A DNA stretch of 64,000 nt from Ashinkailepas kermadecensis (lineage: Eukaryota; Arthropoda; Thecostraca; Neolepadidae). Positions 53,401 to 62,464 of this stretch are shown piece after piece. A model generated the notes under the pieces. It was not told the origin of the DNA. It worked only from the letters and a program-made list of their open reading frames with translations, and made no database searches. The stretch lies in assembly GCA_034440615.1 (NCBI GenBank), contig JAOTOM010004672.1, positions 1 through 64,000 of the forward strand. Reading direction: 5' to 3'. Within the stretch, counting starts at the first letter, position 1, and every line of letters starts with the position of its first letter. Position numbers and translations under genes: made by a program.

Positions 53401-56400
53401 GATGTGGGCCGAAGTAGGGGGGGGGTCGCTGTGTACGGACAAAGCTGCAAGCGTTGAAGGGGACTGAGGTGGCACAACATCCTGTTGAGCTATCAAAACA
53501 CTCATCAGTGCCGGGCATTGTTAGCTGACTGACAAAGGAAGATGGGGTGTCGCACCTCCAACTTCCAACTTTCCCACCAGCAACTTTTGAAGTACAGTAT
53601 CGGTTATGTTCCAAGTTTGGAAGTACAGTATCGGTATGTTCCCACTTTGGAGGCACAGTCGCCGTATAATCATCTTGGGCGCAGCAGGTCCATCAGCTAG
53701 AAACTGCGCTTACCGCCGCTCTTCAGCTTCCAGCGATTCTGTCGCCGATTGCCAACCGACAGCAAAACATCACGAGCCAGACCCATGCTATCAAGGGGTA
53801 AGGAACGTCCACATCGCATAACTGAGAAAGACGAGTTTTTTTAATAATACAAGGCAACACATTCTTGATTACCCTGCATAACCTTATAATCTGCGCAATG
53901 GCGTTTATAATTCAGATCATTGGAAGTAACGCCACGTGCGGAGGTGCTTGGATGCAATGTAGGTGATTGGAAGCCTCATGGAGAATACATGGAACAACTT
54001 CAACGAGCAGTGTGAAGGAAATGCACGTCGGTGGTGATGGCGACTTATTGCTGTACGGTGCGCTGAGCACACGCTCATTCTGCGGTCATCCAGCTGAACA
54101 CGATCCTCAAATATAATCTACCATTATATTTCCTTCATAAATTCATATCTGATGCGACTTTTAAAGATGGAGAGCCATAATAAATCATATATCGAGGTGT
54201 TTATTATTCGACATTTTCCAATGTTCAGAACTAGGCTTAGGTATAAATGAAACAAATACCTCGAAAAAGATGCTGTATTTTGGATGAAGTAGATTAGCTT
54301 TGGGGGAAAAGCCAGAAAATGCATGACTGAGTAGTCTGCAAGAAAACAATACCATGACAAACCTATTTTTATGGGCAAGGAACGTGGTACCTCGAGACGA
54401 CCATCACTGATTTCGCACTCTGACCCAAAATAACGTTTCATCCATGTACTTACATTTATGAAAGAGACATTCAGGTCCTTGGCCGAGTAGCCGCGCGCCA
54501 GGTTGCGCCGCACATAGACGTCGTAGTCCTTGACAATGCGGGAGACGACGTCGGAGGTGGAGACGCCCTCCGTCCGGTGGGTTGCCACGAACATGCCTGC
54601 GGGCAGATGTGCAGTCGGTACTGTTAGTCGGACAGGAGGCGGTGGTGGCGGAACACGGGGGACGGTGGTGGTGACGGACCACCGGAGGTCGTGGTGGTCA
54701 CAGAGCATCAGGACAGTGGTGGTGGTCACAGAGCATCAGGACAGTGGTGGTGGTGGTAACAGAGCATCAGGACAGTGGTGGTGGTCACAGAGCATCAGGA
54801 CAGTGGTGGTGGTGGTAACAGAGCATCAGGACAGTGGTGGTGGTCACAGAGCATCAGGACACTGGTGGTGGTCACAGAGCATCAGGACAGTGGTGGTGGT
54901 AAGACATGGGGACAGTGGTGGTAGCAAGACATGGGGACACTGGTGGTGGCAGGAGGGATACAGTGGTGGTAGCAGGATAAGGGAGGCAAGTGGTGGTGGT
55001 AGGGCATTGAAGAAAGAGACGAGATGTAAGAAAGAAAGAGTAGGAGGCTCACCGTGCTGAAGAATGCTATGAATGAGGGGGAGACAGTGGAACTGGTTAA
55101 GCTGTCTAGAAGTTATTCAGCCTGGTCTCCTCAGCACGTTCCGTGTATGCTGAAATTTGTGATTGCCGGTAACGATTCTGGCGAAAAAGCTAATGGTTTT
55201 CTGGAGCAGTTTGTGATTTTTTGTGGAACAGTTGACAAACACGGATGTGAGGAATCGGACGTGAGAACCACGCCGTGAATGAGAGTGAGCAGTATGCTTT
55301 GAGCGAGATATTACTGAATGCGATTGAGGCCGATGAGAATTCCGAAGCATTTCTGAATGAGGTGTGTTATGTGGGCGTACCACAAGCATGAGGATCACCC
55401 AGAGGTTTCGCATGGCGCCCTCCGAATGAATAGGGATCTCCACGTAGGTTAGCCACTATCCGGGGAGCACCACGCATATTTTTACTGTTGCCAAACACCA
55501 TCAATTGAGTTTTTGCTGGGTTAACTTTCTATGCATTTGCACTGACCCACCTATCCAGGGAGCTCAAGAGGGTGCGCTCCATGTAGCCAATCACAGAGCA
55601 CATATCGTCCTTCCGGTCGGACACGAGAATCTGGGTGATATTGGCGTACTGGACGATATGGGCCTCGGACGTAAAAGAGCCACTAGCTCATTTGCGATCG
55701 GACGTAAAAGAGCCACTAGCTCATTTGCGATCGGACGTAAAAGAGCCACTAGCTCATTTGCGATCGGACGTAAAAGAGCCACTAGCTCATTTGCGATCCA
55801 GTAACCAGGACTGCACAGAAGGCACGATGGGAAGCCGAGTCTGAATCGTGATTCGGCGATCGGACGAGATCGTATCGCCTCCTCTCGATTCCGTGAAGTT
55901 CGTGCTATCTACACATAAGTGAAGTGTGTGCGGATGGATGAAGCTGACAGTTCAAAGGCAGGAGGGGTGGCGCCACGGGGAAGGTGGGCGGCCACCGCCA
56001 CTGACACCCTTGCTGTGGGCCTGGTACTGTTCAGTGGTAGGATTCTGTCTCCATCGCCACCAACTGACCTCTCTGGACGCCGCCCGCGCCATGATCTTGG
56101 TCATCGCTGCACTTTCAATATGTGCTATCCGCTCAGTTCGATAAGCACGCCTCGGTCCTCTCACTTGTGCTGGGCGCAACACAGCAGAAGCGGCTGACGC
56201 GCCACACGTCCTTCGGCTGACGCACTGGGGAGCACCTCGATGCGCGGGCCTCCTGGTCGACTCCACTCCTTCGCTGTCCAGTATTGAACTCACCTTCCTT
56301 TCCTTCCTTGTCAGTATCGGCCTGTCTGCAGGCCAGGGCCGCCTGTCTCCCTCTCTCCTCCAATCCTCACATCCTCTCCAGGCTCTAGCTCTGCTCCATC

Positions 56401-58734
56401 AGGCGATACCCGACCGTCTTTTCATACTAGACAACACCAGAAGTTCCTGCATCATCATCAATGTGTTCAATCAAACTTGGTCATTTCGAATTATTTTCAT
56501 AATTTTGAACGAAAATACCGTCTAATTGAAGCTTCACACGCGTGAAAATTGTCTCGTGGTCGGTTCGGGCAAAATGTTTCATGGCAGAATTTGATTGGCT
56601 GACTTTTCTCTGATGAAAGCCAGCGGGCTGCCGCTAACCCACAGCTGGAGGAACCTGGCTGGGCTATTTTCATACACGGTGTTGTCTACATCCTAGCCAA
56701 ACGACTTTTCGGAATCACCCGTGCTCCGTGCTTTCGCGGGCACCACCTGCGCCCTTATTCAAAATCGATGTCAAGGATGTCTGTTGGTCTGTGCCGGTCT
56801 GTGCCCACGGCTGGTCGGTCTGTGCCCACGACTGGCCGGTCTACGCCCAAACTGGTCGGTCTGCGCCCAGCAGTCACGGTGAGTCGACCTGCTCGTGTGG
56901 GCTCCTTCTCCGCCCGGCCTCCCCACTTGCTCGTGAAACTGACCTCCGAGCGAGTAATTGAACTCTTGAAAGCGTGCTCGACGATTGTGATCGGACAAGT
57001 CGCGGCCTGTGTAACGTGCGGCAGCGCTGCAGCAGGAACACCACCAAGCAGTGACCCTCCGCGTTCCCTGACCCCCGGGCGCCAACGATCAAAGAGTGGT
57101 AGACGCGTCCTTAAGCCAAGATAGCCGACAACAAACAACCAGTACCCAACCTTACTGGTGGCGGAGCGAGCGCTGGTGCTCTTCAGAACGCCCAGTCCAT
57201 CCACGCTACCGATCAACCGGGTAGAAGCTTCACAGCCGACTTTCTGGCAAGTTTGCAGCCAGCCGCAGACTGGTTACTTGGTTGGTTATTAGGGTTTTAG
57301 GGCGCACCAACTGCATTGGTTATACAGCGCCCACAAACTGCGTTCGGTGTGAAATTTACCGTCGCCGGCCCGGCCCCGGGGTCGTCGCCGTCGGGGACAG
57401 CAACAGCGGCGACCGCGGACCGGCCGTCCGCCGCGTCTCGCCCGGGGCATCCTCGGAACCCAGTCGGCCGGAGTTCGACCGTCACGTCAGCTGACGCTCA
57501 GCTGACGCTCAGCTGACGCTCAGCTGATCCACTCGGCTGGCTTGTGGGCGGCGGCGGGTCAAAGAGGGGCGAGGCGGCGCCGCGTCCACCCGGCAGACGA
57601 CGCGGCGCGGTGACCAGCCAGAGCGCGAGCGCCGAGTTGACACCGACGGCTGGCGGGCACTGGAGGTCCGCGGCCACCTCATACGCCGCTGCATCCGTCA
57701 ATATCCAGTGCAGCAAGCCGAACATACAGGAACTTCACGAAATCGAGAGGAGACGATACGATCTCGTCCGCGTCGCCGAATCCTGGTTGAGACCCAGCTT
57801 CCCATCGTGTCATCTGTGCATTCCTGGTTACAGGACCATCCGAGTGAACTGAGCGGGAAGAAGCCGCCACGGCCGAGTTGCGCACACATTTCATTCGTGT
57901 GCATATGCTGTAAATCGACGCTACATCATGCTTCCATTACCATGGAATGTGGTATGTGGCGATGTGGCTTCCATTACCATTACTATTACTAGTACCATTA
58001 ACTTTCCAGTACTTTGTTCGTTACATGCATGCCATTCGGCGGCAAACTCAACAGCCGATCGTTCCCCGAGCCAGCGCGCACCTCTCTTCTTGAGCTGGGC
58101 GTACACGTCGACACCGGAGCCAGTTGTGTAAGGGTAGTCGTCGTGCGCCACGAAGTCTATCTGCCGACAAAGGAGGCTGATGAGACCACCACCGGCGTGC
58201 GGGTCACCAGTACACCTGTCGGTCGCGTCCACAGTACTGCTCCCAGTACACCTGTCGGCCATTTCCACAGTACACCGTCCACAGTACCGCTCCCAGTACA
58301 CCTGTCGGCCGCGTCCACAGTACCGCTCCAAGCCTGCTCGTATCTCTACGTTACGATTAGCGATGCTCCATTAAAAGAACCATTTCACCCCTCTGCAGAC
58401 TTCTTGCTCCCGTTATCATTTTTGAATTGGGCAGACTTTGTCCATCTAAAATGGGAGCAAAATTAACTGCTAAAAGTAGAGCGTAGCATACACATCATCA
58501 ACTAAAAGTAGAGCGTAGCATAGACATCAACACACCTACACCCATTCCACACACACACACACACACACAGTGAAACACTGACCTTGTGCTTGTTGATGAA
58601 TTCATCGTCGAGCTCCCAGGGCGCTTCTGGTATCAACTCGTCCACATAGCGACAGTGTCGCACCGACTCGTACCTCTCCGTGTCCGTCATCACCGTCTTG
58701 CCCTTGCGCGCGTGCGTCAGCTCATCGCTGCACA
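50283..58734 (-). CDS. Pcyt1: Choline-phosphate cytidylyltransferase (CCT), 3' six coding exons
   Basis: Rate-limiting enzyme of the CDP-choline route to phosphatidylcholine: CTP + phosphocholine to CDP-choline, reversibly membrane-bound at nucleus/ER. Exons in transcription order: 58734-58583, 58160-58082, 54596-54454, 53172-53005, 52275-52169, 50409-50283. All introns are GT-AG and phases agree throughout, giving about 257 residues. Catalytic part: [43 protein letters not shown] and [20 protein letters not shown] (cytidylyltransferase signature RTEGxSTS). Then the amphipathic membrane-binding helix ([18 protein letters not shown]), a Ser/Pro phosphorylation-type region ([10 protein letters not shown]) and an acidic end ([10 protein letters not shown]). 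The N-terminus with HxGH, about 110 residues in relatives, is not found between 58.7 and 64 kb and presumably lies beyond the window. Convergent with ENTPD; no shared pathway is implied. Confidence 0.93.
50430..51430. other. CCT intron sequence without recognised features
   Basis: Intron of CCT (minus). No element or gene recognised; unique-looking AT-rich sequence. Confidence 0.4.
51440..51605. repeat. Tandem duplication of about 95 bp
   Basis: GGGTGATACAAGAG, GACGTCGG, GACTGGTCACCTG and CTATGACATCATCTT appear in the same order twice, at about 51447-51515 and 51538-51605. Confidence 0.8.
51784..51951 (-). mobile_element. tRNA-derived SINE, copy 3 (complete), in a CCT intron
   Basis: Minus-strand copy of the SINE at 26784-26944, with A-box, B-box, body and AAAACCAATAACCAACAACA tail. 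Flanked by a 15-bp duplication with one mismatch (GACAGTGTCCCGTTC at 51769-51783; GACAGTGTGCCGTTC at 51952-51966). Same transcription direction as CCT. Confidence 0.88.
51968..52178 (-). repeat. 69-bp tandem repeat carrying the CCT donor site
   Basis: Three units (one partly diverged) read on the plus strand as GCCGTGACGAGAGCCGAGAA, GAGCGGAGCGAGTGCAGGGA, GTGGCGGGAACGCCTCACCT and GTGCAGTCC. On the minus strand each contains GGACTGCACAG/GTGAGG, the 3' end of exon 52169-52275 and its donor. Donors fall at 52168, 52099 and 52030, all intact. Confidence 0.9.
52169..52275 (-). CDS. Pcyt1: CCT exon: Ser/Pro-rich regulatory segment
   Basis: Acceptor GTCGCCGCAG, donor CACAG/GTGAGG. 107 bp, enters in phase 0 and leaves in phase 2. 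Encodes [20 protein letters not shown], then [15 protein letters not shown], the phosphorylated region in CCT proteins. In-frame TGA follows at once if the donor is not used. Confidence 0.88.
52293..52345 (-). mobile_element. 3' tail of a Jockey-like LINE beside a CCT splice acceptor
   Basis: Minus-strand text GCGCCCCTAAACCCCAATAA matches the 3' ends at 2007-2060 and 57276-57333. The 5' extent of the fragment is unclear; similarity is clear to about 52340. Its tail ends about 15 bp before the acceptor AG at 52276-52277. Confidence 0.7.
52346..52795. other. CCT intron sequence with short imperfect repeats
   Basis: GGTGCCCTGTAGTGGTCGGC-like phrases recur about four times between 52600 and 52710. 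No gene recognised. Part may be further LINE 3' UTR. Confidence 0.4.
53005..53172 (-). CDS. Pcyt1: CCT exon: membrane-binding amphipathic helix
   Basis: Acceptor ATTCTTCAG, donor GCTTC/GTGAGT. Exactly 56 codons in phase 0. Encodes [40 protein letters not shown] and FLMMFGREG: the charged heptad-like helix that inserts into phosphatidylcholine-poor membranes, shorter than in vertebrates (fewer 11-residue repeats). Confidence 0.93.
53280..54450. other. CCT intron sequence without recognised features
   Basis: Intron between the membrane-binding exon and the RTEG exon. CAAGTTTGGAAGTACAGTAT-like text is duplicated near 53590-53650. A 236-residue minus-strand frame (53505-52795) overlaps the neighbouring exon but is spurious beyond it. 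Confidence 0.4.
54454..54596 (-). CDS. Pcyt1: CCT exon: RTEGxSTS signature
   Basis: Acceptor CTGCCCGCAG, donor AAAT/GTAAGT. Two bases complete Gly, then 47 codons: [40 protein letters not shown] and [16 protein letters not shown] is the CTP/phosphocholine-site signature. Confidence 0.95.
54690..54990 (-). repeat. Minisatellite of GGTGGTCACAGAGCATCAGG units
   Basis: About nine units of 24-30 bp built from GTGGTGGT and CACAGAGCATCAGGACA, later AAGACATGGGGACA. On the CCT strand it is pyrimidine-rich and lies just upstream of the acceptor of exon 54454-54596. Confidence 0.85.
55000..55660. other. CCT intron sequence
   Basis: No element or gene recognised. Confidence 0.35.
55664..55798. repeat. 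33-bp minisatellite, four units
   Basis: Near-perfect units of CGGACGTAAAAGAGCCACTA, then GCTCATTTGCGAT, in the large CCT intron. Confidence 0.92.
55799..57270. other. CCT intron sequence without recognised features
   Basis: GC-rich in parts, with many overlapping spurious frames. GGTCTGTGCCCACG repeats near 56792-56830. No conserved protein recognised. Confidence 0.4.
57276..57333 (-). mobile_element. 3' tail of a Jockey-like LINE with intact hairpin
   Basis: GGGCGC (57300-57305) pairs with GCGCCC (57327-57332) around 21 nt; inside, ACCAA (57306-57310) pairs with TTGGT (57316-57320). On the minus strand the tail is CCCTAAAACCCTAATAACCA. The 5' limit of the fragment is not clear, so only the recognisable tail is annotated. 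Confidence 0.75.
57340..58075. other. CCT intron sequence, GC-rich
   Basis: CAGCTGACGCT repeats three times near 57486-57522. No gene recognised; frames here are short and overlapping. Confidence 0.4.
58082..58160 (-). CDS. Pcyt1: CCT exon: IDFVAHDD block
   Basis: Acceptor TTGTCGGCAG, donor AGAG/GTGCGC. 26 codons plus one base: [20 protein letters not shown], then AQLKKR, part of the catalytic domain. Confidence 0.95.
58205..58330 (-). repeat. Minisatellite of CAGTACACCTGTCGGCCGCG units
   Basis: Three to four units of CCAGTACACCTGTCGG followed by CCGCGTCCACAGTACCGCTC, one shortened. It lies about 45 bp upstream (minus sense) of the acceptor of exon 58082-58160. Confidence 0.85.
58550..58570. 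repeat. AC dinucleotide microsatellite
   Basis: Ten AC repeats, immediately downstream (minus sense) of the donor of exon 58583-58734. Confidence 0.9.
58583..58734 (-). CDS. Pcyt1: CCT exon: CSDELTH to RYVDE block
   Basis: Acceptor CTTGCCGCAG, donor CACAAG/GTCAGT. Two bases complete Val from the missing upstream exon, then 50 codons beginning [20 protein letters not shown] and including [15 protein letters not shown]. This is the first CCT exon visible in the window. Confidence 0.95.
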
Positions 58735-58973
58735 CTGCGGCAAGGTCAGCGTCAGCCGATCTCGCACCATCACCACCAGCCGATCTCGCACCACCGCAGG
58801 CTGATCGGCCGCATCAGCCTGCACACCCGATCACCGCCGGCTGTGCCAGCGTCACGATGTGTGTCACGACCATCGCACGCCCGGTGTGGGTGTCGGGAGC
58901 GTCGGGCGACCGTAACGTCTGGCAGAGAGGGTGGTGTCAGATAGCTGAGTGGCGCAGAGCACGCGGATCGCCA

Positions 58974-59436
58974 CATGATCGCTACACACTGCAAGGGACG
59001 GGACACCACATGATCGCTACACACTGTAAGGGACGGGACACCACATGATCGCTACACACTGTAAGGGACGGGACACCACATGATCGCTACACACTGTAAG
59101 GGACGGGACACCACATGATCGCTACACACTGTAAGGGACGGGACACCACATGATCGCTACACACTGTAAGGGACGGGACACCACATGATCGCTACACACT
59201 GTAAGGGACGGGACACCACATGATCGCTACACACTGTAAGGGACGGGACACCACATGATCGCTACACACTGCAAGGGACGGGACACCACATGATCGCTAC
59301 ACACTGTAAGGGACGGGACACCACATGATCGCTACACACTGTAAGGGACGGGACACCACATGATCGCTACACACTGTAAGGGACGGGACACCACATGATC
59401 GCTACACACTGCAAGGGACGGGACACCACATGATCA
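58974..59436 (-). repeat. 35-bp minisatellite, 13 units
   Basis: Units of CGCTACACACTGTAAGGGAC, then GGGACACCACATGAT, almost perfect, with GCAAGGG replacing GTAAGGG in three. On the CCT strand each reads CTTACAG/TGTGTAGCGATC or CTTGCAG/TGTGTAGCGATC, similar to the acceptor of exon 58583-58734 (GCCGCAG/TGTGCAGCGATG). Confidence 0.92.
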
Positions 59437-59449
59437 CACCATAACGTAG

Positions 59450-60535
59450 CAAGGAGGGATGAAGGCGTTGTGTGAACAAACCGGCTGCTCAGTGCGTAGC
59501 TGGCGCGGCAGAGGACTCGGCAGTGACACGTCCGCCGAACGTGTCACACACTTGCCTCCACAATGCCGTGTCATAACAACACGGCTCTGTTTATCGGCTA
59601 GCCGGCAGCAGGGAGATCAAGGGTCGCAGAAAGCTGCGAGTGGCGCGCTAAAACAAGTTCAATGGGTCACACAGACAGTCAAACCGGTGCAAGCTCCACC
59701 GATCGAGACGTCAATCACGATGATCTGCAGTGTGGCCGGCGCACAGCTCGGGGCGGCAGGGCGCGGCCGATCACGTAAACAAAGGGGCGAAACACAACGG
59801 CGCTCCTGTAAACAGCGAACGAACCAACCATGTCGGGCATGCAATGATTATACTCAGCATAACCAGAGGAAGAACCGGGTCAGCCACCAACGACTACACT
59901 GCACCTATCTACGGCCAGCCCCTCCGGCGGACCAATGCACCATTGTTCGGCAGGCAAAACACAAAATCGCCTTCCTCATAGTTCTCAACTACGCTAAAGC
60001 ACGTCACCTTTGCATGCTAATCGTTGGTATTCATACAGACCCAGCAACAAAATTACCCAAGTTAATGGAAGGAAGACTTCAGCATTCGCATATTCGCAAG
60101 GCGACTGTGATATTGAGCCCGACAAACTGCATCACATTACCTAACATAGTGTCCCCGCCCCAATGTTCATCCCCTCCCCCCCCCCCCTCCACTAGTTCCA
60201 TTGTGAGAAGTTGCTTTTTTAGTTCCATTTGTTATTACATACTTAAATAGTACTTTTCTGTGTGGCTAAGATTTGCATGACCTATGTTTCATCAGAAACA
60301 TGGATTGAGATTTGATTTCGAACAAATTTGAAATACATGTTGAAGAAGATGATGTAGATTGCTCATACAACGATAAATTTCTTTATTTTTAAACAAGTAC
60401 ATCATCTTAAAATCATGTCTTGCAACTAGTATTTTGTATTCTTTGTAGGGCCTGTTTGGAAATACGATAGGCGACACACCAGCATGATGATCTGTCTTTA
60501 TATGTTAGGGTGTAGAACAAAAAACTAGTAGTGAA
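59450..60535. other. Non-coding stretch, probably CCT intron
   Basis: A 263-codon plus-strand frame (59459-60250) has biased composition, no domain and no splice context and is judged spurious. No CCT HxGH exon was found here. Confidence 0.4.
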
Positions 60536-60539
60536 CGAG

Positions 60540-61778
60540 TGACTATCTTTTGTTGGGTGTTGTGTGAATACGTGGTCACTTCGCGAGTGTTGTGTGAGCG
60601 CGTGGTTACCTTCCGCTGAGTGTTGTGTGAGCGCGTGGTTACCTTCCGCTGAGTGTTAGTGAGCGCGTGGTTACCTTCCGCTGAGTGTTATGTGAGCGCG
60701 TGGTTACCTTCCGTTGAGTGTTGTGTGAGCGGGTTACTTGCTGAGTGTTATGTGAGGGCGTGGTTACCTTCCGCTGAGTGTTGTGTGAGCGCGTGGTTAC
60801 CTTCCGCTGAGTGTTAGTGAGCGCGTGGTTACCTTCCGCTGAGTGTTATGTGAGCGCGTGGTTACCTTCCGCTGAGTGTTATGTGAGCGCGTGGTTACCT
60901 TCCGTTGAGTGTTATGTGAGCGCGTGGTTACCTTCCGCTGAGTGTTATGTGAGCGCGTGGTTACCTTCCGCTGAGTGTTATGTGAGCGCGTGGTTACCTT
61001 CCGTTGAGTGTTATGTGAGCGCGTGGTTACCTTCCGCTGAGTGTTATGTGAGCGCGTGGTTACCTTCCGCTGAGTGTTAGTGAGCGCGTGGTTACCTTCC
61101 GCTGAGTGTTATGTGAGCGCGTGGTTACCTTCCGCTGAGTGTTAGTGAGCGCGTGGTTACCTTCCGTTGAGTGTTATGTGAGCGCGTGGTTACCTTCCGC
61201 TGAGTGTTATGTGAGCGCGTGGTTACCTTCCGCTGAGTGTTATGTGAGCCCGTGGTTACCTTCCGTTGAGTGTTATGTGAGGTCGTGGTTACCTTTCGCT
61301 GAGTGTTATGTGAGCGCGTGGTTACCTTCCGCTGAGTGTTATGTGAGCGCGTGGTTACCTTCCGTTGAGTGGTTATGTGAGCGCGTGGTTACCTTCCGCT
61401 GAGTGTTAGTGAGCGCGTGGTTACCTTCCGTTGAGTGTTATGTGAGCGCGTGGTTACCTTCCGCTGAGTGTTAGTGAGCGCGTGGTTACCTTCCGCTGAG
61501 TGTTATGTGAGCGCGTGGTTACCTTCCGCTGAGTGTTGTGAGCGCGTGGTTACCTTCCGTTGAGTGTTATGTGAGCGCGTGGTTACCTTCCGCTGAGTGT
61601 TATGTGAGCCCGTGGTTACCTTCCGTTGAGTGTTATGTGAGCGCGTGGTTACCTTCCGCTGAGTGTTATGTGAGCGCGTGGTTACCTTCCGCTGAGTGTT
61701 ATGTGAGCGCGTGGTTACCTTCCGTTGAGTGTTGTGTGAGCGCGTGGTTACCTTCCGCTGAGTGTTAGTGAGCGCGTG
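60540..61778. repeat. 33-bp satellite array, about 36 units
   Basis: Unit GTGTTATGTGAGCGCGTGGT, then TACCTTCCGCTGA, with 31-bp (GTTAGTGAG) and CCGTTGA variants. Because 33 is a multiple of 3 it creates long frames with an 11-residue period (VSAWLPSAECY); these are not genes. On the minus strand each unit has GGAAG/GTAACC, which resembles a 5' splice site. Confidence 0.93.
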
Positions 61779-61802
61779 ACCACCGTCGGCCCAAGTTGTG
61801 CG

Positions 61803-62322
61803 ATGGCCGATGACGACCTTGTAGAATGGATTGTGCTGTGTCGCGTCCGACCCAGGTGCGCCGCTTGTACTGGCGATCACGCTGTTGTTTTCTGCGGACT
61901 GCCGTGCGCGCATGCGCAGTGGTGTAGAGGTGGACGGATAATATGTGATAATGTGTTCGACATTCATCAACGCAAAACAAGCACGAAACTCTCAACAACC
62001 GAGAAGCCCAAAGAACCATCCATACAGACTCAAATCTGAGCCTACGCCGGACGCCTCGGAAGATCCGGCGCCACCCTCGGAAGCCTCCGACTTCACCTGG
62101 GGAGGCACCGCCAGGCTGCTCACCTATAGCCAGCCAGCCGCTGCACTGCAGCAAAAGGCCATACGTGCGGCTGCAGCCTTGACGGCACAACCCGAGAAGA
62201 CGCGCCGACGCCATTTTGGCCGTCCAACCCAACCGCCCGCAAATCGCCCGACCAGCCTGCCACCAACTCGCCTACCTCTTCACTACCGACTTCTAGCTCT
62301 GCTCTTCACCACCGGCTTCTAG
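61803..62322 (+). other. 5' region of the LINE with two broken open frames
   Basis: Frame 61803-62039 begins MADDDLVEWIVLCRVRPRC and is Cys/His-rich (CAACTG, CGLPCAHAQWC). Frame 61945-62322 continues with SEPTPDASEDPAPPSEASD and an Ala/Gln stretch. Together they may be one frameshifted leader ORF of the LINE. No family recognised. Confidence 0.35.
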
Positions 62323-62464
62323 CCTACTCTACATCTTCGACTCCAAGTTGGTCCGGCGGTGCCGCCAACCCCCCCCCCTCCAATTCCGTCGATATTTGTA
62401 ATACGTGTACACCTTTCTTTCCTAACCACAACGCCAAACCCTCGACCCACTACAATCACCAAAC

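Noticed and set aside
58974..59436. CRISPR-like 35-bp repeats
   Set aside because: Head-to-tail repeats without spacers in a eukaryotic intron.
59459..60250. 263-codon plus-strand frame
   Set aside because: No recognised domain, no splice context and random-like composition; lies in presumed CCT intron.
60811..61970. Plus- and minus-strand frames with 11-residue repeats
   Set aside because: The 33-bp unit is a multiple of three, so any frame without a stop stays open; 31-bp variants break the frame, which argues against coding.
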